From Chitinophagaceae bacterium (GTDB lineage: Bacteria; Bacteroidota; Bacteroidia; Chitinophagales; Chitinophagaceae): a stretch of DNA of 12,676 nt. Below the pieces are notes generated by a model. The model searched no databases, was not told the origin of the DNA, and saw only the letters and a program-made list of their open reading frames with translations. The DNA is taken from NCBI GenBank assembly GCA_020846105.1, contig JADLEN010000081.1, positions 1 to 12,676 on the forward strand, given 5' to 3'. Below are positions 1-7,400 of the stretch, piece by piece; position 1 is the stretch's first letter; every line of letters begins with the position of its first letter. Position numbers and translations under genes: made by a program.

Positions 1-98
1 GCTTTTGGTAGGCTAAGGCTTTCGAAAGTAGCAGTAGTTTGTGCAGAAGCCAAAGCAGAAATGGCTAGGCAGGAAATGGAAAGTAAAAATTTGCGCAT
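1..98 (-). CDS. N-terminus of an exported protein under B12 riboswitch control (possibly DUF4465 family), partial
   Basis: Reading leftward from the ATG at 98-96, 32 codons are visible before the window ends, so the gene is truncated by the window edge and not necessarily broken. The product starts with a clear signal peptide: M-R-K, a hydrophobic stretch (FLLSISCLAISALA), then an S-A-Q cleavage site near residues 19-20. The mature start is QTTATFESLSLPK. From memory this resembles the start of DUF4465 proteins of Bacteroidota, which open with an 'ATFE-L-L' strand after A-Q and often lie behind cobalamin riboswitches near B12 uptake genes; this is recall, not a search. The gene lies 105 bases downstream of the riboswitch on the same strand, so B12-responsive expression is the likely regulation. 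A role in cobalamin binding or uptake at the cell envelope is inference. The reading frame and signal peptide are secure; the family name is tentative. Confidence 0.75.
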   Translation of the reverse strand, partial: MRKFLLSISCLAISALASAQTTATFESLSLPK

Positions 99-173
99 TG
101 CGTTTGTTTTTTTAAATGAATAACAAACTACTCAGCAAGAAAAAAAAATACAGGAGAGAAGAGATTAAATAAA

Positions 174-191
174 GCTACTGTGCACGGTAGC
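174..191 (-). terminator. Leader hairpin, possible riboswitch expression platform
   Basis: On the minus strand, GCTAC-CGTGCACA-GTAGC forms a 5-bp stem followed at once by TTTATTTAATC. It sits between the kissing hairpin of the B12 riboswitch and the ATG at 98. This placement fits a weak intrinsic attenuator, but the U-tract is broken by an A and the stem is short. A nine-T run (minus strand, 148-140) follows further down. The other possibility is that regulation is purely translational and this hairpin is incidental. Confidence 0.3.
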
Positions 192-203
192 CTATTTGCG
201 CTC

Positions 204-426
204 ATCACCTGTGCTCTATAATCCCGAAAGCAGTGATTTTAATGGCTTGGGTAGGTCTTCTGACTCGTTTCACTTTTGCGCCTTCCCATCCATTTATACA
301 TTTTGTTGCGGACAGTGGCTTTTGAAGTATTTTGCAAAAGCAGTTAATGAAACTTACAGCATCGGGTAATGTTCAGGATTTACACCTGATTCCCTTTTAA
401 TCTTTTCCGAAGAAAAGAACCTAAGC
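204..426 (-). promoter_or_regulatory. Cobalamin (B12) riboswitch with kissing-loop hairpin
   Basis: Read on the minus strand, the landmarks come in family order. The first stem has a TCTTTTC-TTCG-GAAAAGA hairpin (401-418). Next is TTAAAAGGGAATC with the GGTGTAAATCC-type core, then ACCCGATGCTGTAA (about 355-368), then a variable 7-bp hairpin GCTTTTG/CAAAAGC (318-341). GCCACTGT and GGGAAGGC follow, and finally the B12 box GAGTCAGAAGACCTACC (250-266), which matches the published consensus rAGYCMGgAgaCCkGCc at 15 of 17 positions. The closing stem pairs GCTTAGG (426-420) with CCCAAGC (about 251-245), with one mismatch. Past the aptamer, a hairpin at 204-237 (ATCAC/GTGAT plus TGC/GCA) shows UCGGG in its loop, which can pair with CCCGA near 362-366, the expected L5-L13 kissing interaction. 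It lies directly upstream of the exported gene at 98-1. In this family, cobalamin binding normally lowers expression. Confidence 0.93.
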
Positions 427-431
427 TGCGG

Positions 432-439
432 CAAAAGTA
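432..439 (-). promoter_or_regulatory. Promoter -7 box of the B12 riboswitch transcript
   Basis: TACTTTTG on the minus strand matches the Bacteroidota -7 consensus TAnnTTTG exactly. A start site a few bases downstream would fall at about 426-428, just where the first riboswitch stem begins, and this agreement supports the call. No clear TTTG -33 element is present; a T-tract occupies 466-459. Confidence 0.55.
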
Positions 440-506
440 GTTTTTAAAATTTGGAAAGAAAAAAAATGTTAAGAATATTTTACCGAAGCTTGCTTCTGTA
501 ATTGTG

Positions 507-514
507 TAAATTTG
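507..514 (+). promoter_or_regulatory. Candidate promoter -7 box of the three-gene operon
   Basis: TAAATTTG matches TAnnTTTG, with a predicted start site near 519-521. That leaves about 20 bases of leader before the ATG at 541, and only about 6 before the ATG at 526. No convincing -33 TTG lies at the usual distance; a small palindrome GAAGCTTGCTTC (485-496) is there instead. It is divergent from the riboswitch promoter, with about 67 bases between the two boxes. Confidence 0.4.
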
Positions 515-540
515 CCCGCACAACAATGAATAAAATCATT

Positions 541-2748
541 ATGAATATACGTTACCAGATAATCTTTTCAGCAATTTTAAGTTTAGTTATCAGCTTGCCG
601 GCTGCCGCACAAAAACGTGAAAAAAATAAGGATAAAGAAGAAAGTATTTATGATATAGACACCCTTTTGCAGCCCGTACCGATGCAGCGGAGTTTGTTTT
701 TCGACAAGGTGAGTAAACAACAAAAACGCGCCGACCTTTCGGATGGTGTTGCAGATAATTATATTCGTATTGCCGAAGATGAAGAAGGAAGCCGAATACT
801 AACCAATAGCCTACTTAAAGGCGTGAGTAGTATTCAGATAATGATTGAAAATTTGCCAATCTCAGATAAGTTTTCAGAGAACCAAACCAAACTTGGCTAC
901 CATCGTGCATTAGAAAATGTGGTAGCACAGTTCAACGACGACAAGGGCCTTACACCTATTTATTTCAAAAAGCTGGTCAGCAATTTTAGGCAAATGGTGA
1001 TAGCCAAATACGAAGGCACACTCAAAGACTTTGTTGCAAACAATATCAATATTTATTCACTCAGCAATAGTCAGTTGCTCAATGAGGAGGACAAAGATAT
1101 TCTTTGTCAAGAAATAGGCAAGCAAGATGCAACCTTGCTTATTAAGAAGCTGCCCGAATTTGCCAACAAACCTTGTGCCGATGTGGTGCTTGCTGGTGCA
1201 GCAAGACTAGCGCCAGACGATGTTTTCAACTATGCTACCTCTACCAGTGTAAGTATCCAAAATGCGCTAAATAGAAATACAGACCCACTTGTAAAAACCA
1301 TTGTTAGAATTGCGAAAGAATCCAAATCGCCACTTAAAGCAAAAACTTTTTTGAGTGATATTCACAACAACAAATTGAGCATAGCTGAGGTGGATAAAAT
1401 CACAGACAATCAAGATATGTTTTTCAAAAATTTGGTGCGTCTTAAAATTGAAGGAAAGGTATTGGGCAGCAGTAGCATAGATGGAGAGTTGGAATACAGA
1501 GCACTAAGAGATTACGTGCGGGTGATGGATGAGCTGCACGAAAAGACAGAAGCGGTCCGTTTTAAATGTATTGAAGCACTAAGCCCAGAAGCAATTTATT
1601 ACATCATTGTTTTCGGGCAAGAAGAGATCTATACAAGCTCATTTACTGGGGCATTCAAAAGATTGTTGGAAAAAGTGAAGCCTTTGAAAGGTGAAGAGTT
1701 TTTAGAAAAACTACATTATGACAAGTTTCGTACATTCATCAGAATGTCTGCTGGGTTTGGTCGATTAGACCAGTTTTTAGCAATATTTTCTGAAGACAAA
1801 AAGCAAAAGTTGATGAGCGATTTTGTGGCGAACTTAGGCAATGGTAAAGAGGATGAGCTAGAAGATGCCGTAGATGTTGCTGATGCTTTTGGTAGTATCG
1901 AAGACTCCGCGTTGATTGACTTTTTGCGACAAGAGGTGAAAATAAATTATGAGCAAGCTTATAAAAAAAGAAGTGTAAAAGGAATGAAAGTTTATGCCTT
2001 ATTGGCTACACTTTTTGATGGGGCAAAAGAAAATATGAATGATGAAGCTGCTGCTGAGCGTTCTAAAAAATTAAATTTGCCACCAATAAATTTTGTGCCA
2101 TACAACAAATTAATAGACGATGACAGCGCTGTAGTAGAGCAATTTTTCTTTTATGGTGATGAAGATGGAAAGATGTCTTACAATAGTTTCTTAAGCAACT
2201 TTCGTGGTAATAATTGGAAAATTACAACTAGTAAATATTGGGTAAATATCAAAGCTACTACTGGCAAGCCCATAAATGTTTTTGCCAATCTACCCTTGTC
2301 CGAACCCGATGACGAAGAAGCCCAAAAGGCATTGAACAAATACATGGATGAACAAAAGATTCACCCAACAATACTTGTACATCGCGGCCATAGTTACCAT
2401 TTGCCCACTACTTTAGAGCGCCTTAGCAATCGCACCAAAGTTGTAGTGCTAGGCTCTTGTGGCGGATACCACAACCTTGCCACAATTCTTAATAACTCTC
2501 CCGATGCCCAAATAATTTCGACAAAACAAACAGGAGCGATGGCGATAAACGAGCCCATCTTGCGTGCACTCAATGACAACCTAAGTGAGGGGGTAGATGT
2601 GAATTGGGTGAATATGTGGAAAAGACTAGAGGGTGAATTTAAAGGAAAAACAAGTGAAGGCATGTTTAAAGATTATGTGCCACCGCACAAAAATTTGGGT
2701 GCCATTTTTATTAAGGCATACCGCCGCCTCGATGCAAGCAATGGTTAA
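541..2748 (+). CDS. Exported protein with candidate His/Cys (clan CD-like) C-terminal domain
   Basis: I do not recognise this family by name. The 735-aa product starts with a signal peptide (MNIRYQ, then a hydrophobic core ending LPAAA, cleavage near residue 23/24) and a highly charged KREKNKDKEE stretch. Residues of about 40-510 look largely helical, rich in Leu, Lys and Glu, without a motif I can name. The C-terminal part differs: FFFYGDEDGK (around 536-545), then a hydrophobic strand leading to VHRGHSYH (His614, His617), and about 23 residues later VVVLGSCGGYHN (Cys640). A hydrophobic strand before His-x-Gly-His and another ending in Gly-Ser-Cys-Gly-Gly resembles the catalytic dyad of clan CD cysteine peptidases (caspase, gingipain, CHAT). 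The His-Cys spacing is shorter than usual, so activity is an inference. Start: the frame is open back to a TTG at 502 and has an ATG at 526; 541 is preferred because of the promoter box at 507-514. First gene of the operon, 35 bases before the next. Confidence 0.85.
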   Translation: MNIRYQIIFSAILSLVISLPAAAQKREKNKDKEESIYDIDTLLQPVPMQRSLFFDKVSKQQKRADLSDGVADNYIRIAEDEEGSRILTNSLLKGVSSIQIMIENLPISDKFSENQTKLGYHRALENVVAQFNDDKGLTPIYFKKLVSNFRQMVIAKYEGTLKDFVANNINIYSLSNSQLLNEEDKDILCQEIGKQDATLLIKKLPEFANKPCADVVLAGAARLAPDDVFNYATSTSVSIQNALNRNTDPLVKTIVRIAKESKSPLKAKTFLSDIHNNKLSIAEVDKITDNQDMFFKNLVRLKIEGKVLGSSSIDGELEYRALRDYVRVMDELHEKTEAVRFKCIEALSPEAIYYIIVFGQEEIYTSSFTGAFKRLLEKVKPLKGEEFLEKLHYDKFRTFIRMSAGFGRLDQFLAIFSEDKKQKLMSDFVANLGNGKEDELEDAVDVADAFGSIEDSALIDFLRQEVKINYEQAYKKRSVKGMKVYALLATLFDGAKENMNDEAAAERSKKLNLPPINFVPYNKLIDDDSAVVEQFFFYGDEDGKMSYNSFLSNFRGNNWKITTSKYWVNIKATTGKPINVFANLPLSEPDDEEAQKALNKYMDEQKIHPTILVHRGHSYHLPTTLERLSNRTKVVVLGSCGGYHNLATILNNSPDAQIISTKQTGAMAINEPILRALNDNLSEGVDVNWVNMWKRLEGEFKGKTSEGMFKDYVPPHKNLGAIFIKAYRRLDASNG

Positions 2749-2783
2749 TAAAACATTATAATTTAGAAAATAGAATACAGGTT

Positions 2784-3149
2784 ATGAAAAAAATAATTTC
2801 AATTTTATTATTTGTAACAATTGTTACGGCTATAAATGCAAGCTGTTACAAAGACAATAAAGAGTCTATGTACCCAAGCACTGGTATATGCGACACGACT
2901 GCCGTAACATTTGGCAATGACATTAAAAGCATTATCAACAACTCATGTGCTACAAGTGGCTGTCACAATGCTTCTGCAGCTGGAGGCTATAATTTGACTA
3001 GCTATGCAGGTGTCAAAACCATGGTGGACAACAACGTGTTTTTAACTGTTATAGAATCGGGCTCGATGCCCAAAAATGCTTCTAAACTTGACGATTGCAG
3101 CATCAATAAGGTTCGTAGTTGGATAAGCAAGGGTGCTCTTGATAATTAA
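2784..3149 (+). CDS. Small c-type cytochrome-like lipoprotein (CX4CH heme site)
   Basis: The 121-aa product has a short Lys-rich start, a hydrophobic segment (residues 4-17) and Cys21 in NASCYKDN, probably the lipidated Cys. The residues before it are not a perfect lipobox, so ordinary signal-peptide cleavage is possible. The mature part carries SCATSGCHN: Cys55, Cys60 and His61 form CX4CH, a spacing known for some c-type hemes, in place of the usual CXXCH. A C-terminal GSMPK (Met95) could supply the second axial ligand, and KLDDCSINKVRSWISKGA looks like the closing helix of small Bacteroidota cytochrome-like proteins. Cys36 and Cys105 may form a disulfide. The likely role is electron transfer in the periplasm or at the membrane. 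It lies 35 bases after the exported His/Cys protein and 14 bases before the DUF5777-like barrel; cytochrome-like proteins and DUF5777 proteins commonly sit together in this phylum. Heme attachment is not proven from sequence. Confidence 0.85.
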   Translation: MKKIISILLFVTIVTAINASCYKDNKESMYPSTGICDTTAVTFGNDIKSIINNSCATSGCHNASAAGGYNLTSYAGVKTMVDNNVFLTVIESGSMPKNASKLDDCSINKVRSWISKGALDN

Positions 3150-3163
3150 TAATCTATTCGTTT

Positions 3164-4120
3164 ATGAAAATAAAAATACAAAGCATCCTCATTCTTGCAT
3201 TTAGTTTTGGCATAATAATGCCTAACAATATTTTGGCTCAAAATAGTAGTACTGATGAACTTTCAAAATTGTTGGACGAGAGCAATGGCGCGCCTAAAAA
3301 AGAACACACCTTTGGGGCTTTCAAAACCACTAGAATCATTAATGGGCATAGTATAGAAAATACAGGCAAAGGTGTGCTAGATTTTAAAATTTCGCATCGC
3401 TTTAGCTCTATTAGTGGCGGTGTTCATGAGTTTTTCGGACTTGATGGTGCCACACTGCGATTGGGCTTTGATTATGGACTTACAGATGCTATAACTATAG
3501 GGGTGGGCCGCAGCTCGCTATATAAAGAATATGATGGTTATGTAAAAGCAAAGCTATTGAGGCAAACTACCAATGACCAAATGCCAATAAGCCTAAGCTA
3601 TGTGGGTGGAATGTCGCTTGCCTCGCTGTCGTCCGACAAATTGCTTGGTAGGCCATTGGTAAGCCCCGAAAAATATCCTTTCAGTAATCGTTTGTTTTTT
3701 TTCAATCAAATACTTTTAGCTCGAAAATTCAGTAATACATTTACTTTTCAATTGATGCCAACACATGTGCATTACAATTTTGTAAACACGGCAGCAGAGC
3801 CCAATGATATTATAGCGCTTGGTGCTGGTGGACGTATAAAGTTGAATAAACGGGTAACACTAAACTTGGAATATTTCTATCAATTTACCCAACTAATTGG
3901 TACTACAAATTCGCTCAGCGTAGGTTTTGATATCGAAACTGGTGGTCATGTTTTTCAATTACATTTCACCAATTCTGCGGGAATGACCGAACGAACTTTT
4001 GTAGGACAAACTACAGATAAATGGAATAATGGAGGTTTTCGATTTGGGTTCAACATCGCAAGGGTTTTTACAATAGTAAAACCAAAAGAATTTGAAAGCG
4101 CCAAGAAGAAAGTTTGGTAA
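3164..4120 (+). CDS. DUF5777-like outer-membrane beta-barrel protein
   Basis: The 318-aa product has a signal peptide (MKIKIQ, hydrophobic core, cleavage after LA near residue 25/26, then Q-N-S-S). The mature protein shows the features of DUF5777 proteins: a TFGAFKTTRIINGHSIE segment early, then GVLDFKISHRF, HEFFGLDGATLRLGFDYGLT and ITIGVGRS, followed by alternating hydrophobic/polar strands to a last strand at about 292-305 and a charged end KKKVW. This fits a 12- to 14-strand outer-membrane barrel. Members of this family are usually encoded beside small cytochrome-like or YceI-like proteins, as here, but their substrate is unknown to me. The gene is the last of the operon, starts 14 bases after the cytochrome-like gene, and is followed by a strong terminator 29 bases after its stop. 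Family assignment is from recognition of these segments; barrel topology is inferred. Confidence 0.85.
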   Translation: MKIKIQSILILAFSFGIIMPNNILAQNSSTDELSKLLDESNGAPKKEHTFGAFKTTRIINGHSIENTGKGVLDFKISHRFSSISGGVHEFFGLDGATLRLGFDYGLTDAITIGVGRSSLYKEYDGYVKAKLLRQTTNDQMPISLSYVGGMSLASLSSDKLLGRPLVSPEKYPFSNRLFFFNQILLARKFSNTFTFQLMPTHVHYNFVNTAAEPNDIIALGAGGRIKLNKRVTLNLEYFYQFTQLIGTTNSLSVGFDIETGGHVFQLHFTNSAGMTERTFVGQTTDKWNNGGFRFGFNIARVFTIVKPKEFESAKKKVW

Positions 4121-4149
4121 ATATTTGTACCCACCAAAAACGCTACATA

Positions 4150-4183
4150 AAGCCAAAAACATTTATTTGTTTTTGGCTTTTTT
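4150..4183 (+). terminator. Intrinsic terminator of the three-gene operon
   Basis: An 11-bp perfect stem, AAGCCAAAAAC (4150-4160) with GTTTTTGGCTT (4169-4179) around an 8-base loop, runs into a U-tract to 4183. It begins 29 bases after the stop of the DUF5777-like gene and separates that operon from nrdJ. Confidence 0.9.
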
Positions 4184-4322
4184 CTTTGCATAAAAATATG
4201 CTTGTAATATATTGAAAATGAATAACTCAAGCCGTCAATACTGCACTTCTAGCGGTTTTGAAACAACAAATTGATATTAAAAATTTTCAAACAAATAGCA
4301 TTAATTTTTATTGTGTATTCTA

Positions 4323-4351
4323 TTGTTTTTATATTGTTTAATTATATTTTG
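4323..4351 (+). promoter_or_regulatory. Candidate nrdJ promoter
   Basis: TTG (4323-4325), a 19-base spacer and TATTTTG (4345-4351) approximate the Bacteroidota -33/-7 pattern; the -7 element lacks one base of TAnnTTTG. The predicted start near 4356-4358 gives a leader of about 120 bases. The rest of 4184-4475 is AT-rich, with no riboswitch, no recognisable pair of NrdR boxes and no coding capacity that I trust. Confidence 0.4.
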
Positions 4352-4355
4352 GCAC

Positions 4356-4364
4356 TTATCCACA
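4356..4364 (+). promoter_or_regulatory. Perfect DnaA box at the nrdJ promoter
   Basis: TTATCCACA is identical to the high-affinity E. coli R1 DnaA box. It starts 4 bases after the candidate -7 element, at the predicted transcription start. In E. coli, DnaA binds boxes at the nrdAB promoter and couples deoxynucleotide synthesis to replication, so the same logic could apply to this class II enzyme. The sequence match is direct; the regulatory role is inferred. It is a single box, so it does not indicate a replication origin. Confidence 0.5.
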
Positions 4365-4475
4365 GCCTGTTATAATCTTCAGTTTGTTAGGGAAAATCTT
4401 TTAGATAATTTCGTTGCCGTTCCTCTGAAAAATCAACTCGACAATTTTAAATACCCAAAATATATAAGCATAATT

Positions 4476-7400
4476 ATGGCAAATACTACCCAAACTGGCA
4501 AAGGGCTTAGCTTTCAAAGGCATTGTACCAAAGACGAAGTAAGCGTTTACGATCAGTTCAAATACGACTACCGCAGTTCTATTATTCGCAACCCCAATGG
4601 CGAAAAGGTTTTTGAAATGACCGATGTAGAAGTACCCGAAAATTGGTCGCAAATAGCCACCGATATTTTGGCGCAAAAATATTTCCGCAAAGCAGGTGTG
4701 CCACAGCCCGACGGTACTTTGGGTCGCGAGACTTCTATCAAACAAGTTGCGCATCGTTTGGCCGATTGTTGGAAAACTTGGGGTAGCAAATACGGCTATT
4801 TTGCAAGTGATAAAGATGCACAAGTTTTCTACGACGAGTTGGTGTATTCTATTATGCTACAAAGTTGCGCGCCCAATTCGCCACAATGGTTCAACACGGG
4901 TTTGTTCAATAGCTATGGCATCAATGGTAAAGCGCAAGGTCACTATTATGTAGAGCCTACAACTGGCAAATTAGAAAAATCTAAAAACGCTTACGAGCGC
5001 CCTCAGCCGCACGCTTGTTTTATCCTTAGTGTGGATGATGACTTGGTAAACGAAGGCGGAATAATGGATCTTTGGGTGCGCGAAGCACGCATTTTTAAAT
5101 ACGGAAGTGGGGTAGGAACTAACTATTCTAACATTCGTGCCGAAGGCGAAAAACTAAGTGGTGGCGGTACTTCTAGCGGTTTGATGAGCTTCTTGAAAAT
5201 TGGTGACCGTGCTGCTGGTGCTATCAAAAGCGGTGGTACTACACGCCGTGCAGCCAAAATGGTGTGCTTGGATTTAGACCATCCCGAGGTGCTTGATTTT
5301 ATAGATTGGAAAGTAGAAGAAGAGAAAAAAGTAGCCGCACTAATAGCTGCCGGTTATGCAAGCGATTACGAAGGTGAAGCGTACAAAACTGTTTCGGGTC
5401 AAAACTCAAATAATTCTGTTCGTATCCCTAATGAATTTTTCCGTCAACTCACAAACGGTGGCGATTGGGAAATGACAGGACGTAGCGATGGCAAGGTGAT
5501 GCGTAAGATTCCTGCAAGAGAATTGTTCGACAAAATTTCTTATTCGGCTTGGCGCTGTGCCGACCCTGGTACACAGTATAATACAACAATTAACGAGTGG
5601 CATACTTGCCCAGAAGGTGGTGACATTCGCGCTTCTAACCCTTGCTCGGAGTATATGTTCCTCGACAATACTGCTTGCAATTTAGCATCGCTCAATTTGC
5701 GTCGTTTCTTCAACGAAGAGACCGGAGTTTTTGATGTGGCTTCCTTTGAGTATATGACTCGTTTGTGGACGGTGGTTTTGGAAATATCTGTGCTGATGGC
5801 ACAATTCCCAAGCCCAGAAGTAGCTCAGTTAAGTTACGATTACCGTACGCTTGGTCTTGGCTACGCCAACCTTGGCTCTATGCTGATGGTGAGTGGCATT
5901 CCTTATGATAGTGAAGAAGGACGTGCAATTGCAGGTGCAATAACAGCGATAATGAATGGTGTTGCCTATAGCACCTCTGCCGAGATGGCTGCTACTTTGG
6001 GTACATTCCCTCGCTACAAAGAAAACGCAAAACATATGATGCGTGTAATGCGCAATCACCGTGCAGCCGCTTACGATGCGTCTGATGCGTACGACAATTT
6101 GGAAACAAAACCTGTGGGCATCAATGCAAAATATTGCCCCGATTATTTGCTCACAGCTGCTACGCGCGCTTGGGATACTTGTATACAAATGGGCGAAAAG
6201 CACGGCTATCGCAATGCACAAGCCACAGTTATTGCCCCAACAGGTACTATAGGCTTGGTAATGGATTGCGACACTACGGGTGTAGAGCCTGATTTTGCTT
6301 TAGTAAAATTCAAGAAACTTTCGGGTGGTGGTTATTTCAAAATCATCAACCAATCTATACCTGCTGCTCTTAAAAATCTTAAATACAGCGAATCGGAAAT
6401 TGATGCGATTGTAAAATATGCCAAAGGGCACGGCACCTTTGCTGGCGCACCTTTTATCAATCATCAGTCGCTTAGCGAAAAAGGATTTATTGCTGATGAA
6501 CTCAAAAAATTAGATACACTTGTTGCCTCGGCTTTCGAGATAGGTTTTGTATTCAATGTTTATAATTTGGGCGAAGAATGTTTGCAACGCCTTGGCTTCA
6601 AAGCAGAGCAATACTATGATGCAGATTTCAATTTGCTTGAAGAATTAGGTTTTGGTGATGAAGAAATAGACGCTGCAAACGACTATGTGTGCGGTACAAT
6701 GATGATGGAAGGCGCGCCGCTATTGAAAGAAGCGCATTTGCCTGTATTTGATTGTGCAAATAAATGTGGTAAAAATGGTGAGCGCTTTATTCACGCGCAC
6801 GGTCATATTCGTATGATGGCTGCCGTGCAACCTTTTATTTCTGGAGCAATTTCCAAAACCATCAACCTGCCAAACGAAGCAACTATAGACGAAATCAAAG
6901 ATTGTTATTACCTCAGCTGGCAGCTTGGTATCAAGGCTTGCGCACTTTACCGCGATGGCTCTAAACTAAGCCAACCACTGAGCAACAAAAGCGACAAAAA
7001 GAAAAAAACAACAGAAACAACAGAAGAAGCAGAAATCGAAAATACTTCTATTGGTCAAATCGTAGATTTGGGACAATTGACCATCGACGAGCTACTTGAA
7101 GAAGTGAACAAGCGTGTGCAAGCAAGCCCCGATACAAGGCTAAAACGCAGACTGAGCCACATTGTGGAGCGTCAGACGCTGCCTGCAAAACGTAGAGGTT
7201 ATACCTTCAAAAGCAAAGTGGGCGGGCAAGCACTCTTCCTTCGTACGGGCGAATATGGCGACCAAACGCTCGGTGAGATATTCATAGATATGGCAAAAGA
7301 AGGTGCGACAATGCGTAGTTTGCTCAACAGTTTTGCAATTGCTGTTTCAGTTGGTTTGCAATACGGTGTGCCCCTTGAGGAGTATGTTGATAAGTTCATT

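Noticed and set aside
485..496. GAAGCTTGCTTC palindrome as a terminator or operator
   Set aside because: It is short, with no T-tract on either side and no second copy; too weak to call.
502..540. Earlier starts (TTG 502, ATG 526) for the 735-aa exported protein
   Set aside because: TTG 502 would precede the -7 box and is unlikely. ATG 526 is possible but leaves almost no leader; 541 gives a normal signal peptide and a leader of about 20 bases.
4184..4322. NrdR box pair upstream of nrdJ
   Set aside because: No pair of ACAC-ATAT-GTGT-like palindromes was found; isolated TTGTGT and ATATAT pieces are expected in AT-rich DNA.
4356..4364. Replication origin suggested by a DnaA box
   Set aside because: Only one box is present, with no cluster, no dnaA or dnaN gene nearby, and it lies in a gene promoter.
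4311..4475. N-terminal extension of nrdJ upstream of the ATG at 4476
   Set aside because: The frame is open, but this stretch contains the candidate promoter and DnaA box, its composition is like non-coding DNA, and the recognisable NrdJ N-terminus begins at 4476.
4401..4823. 140-codon minus-strand frame over the nrdJ start
   Set aside because: It is antisense to the nrdJ leader and N-terminus, has no recognisable protein features, and is best explained as a shadow of nrdJ codon usage.
5829..6221. 130-codon minus-strand frame inside nrdJ
   Set aside because: It lies antisense to conserved NrdJ coding sequence, with no start context or recognisable domain; it is a frame shadow.
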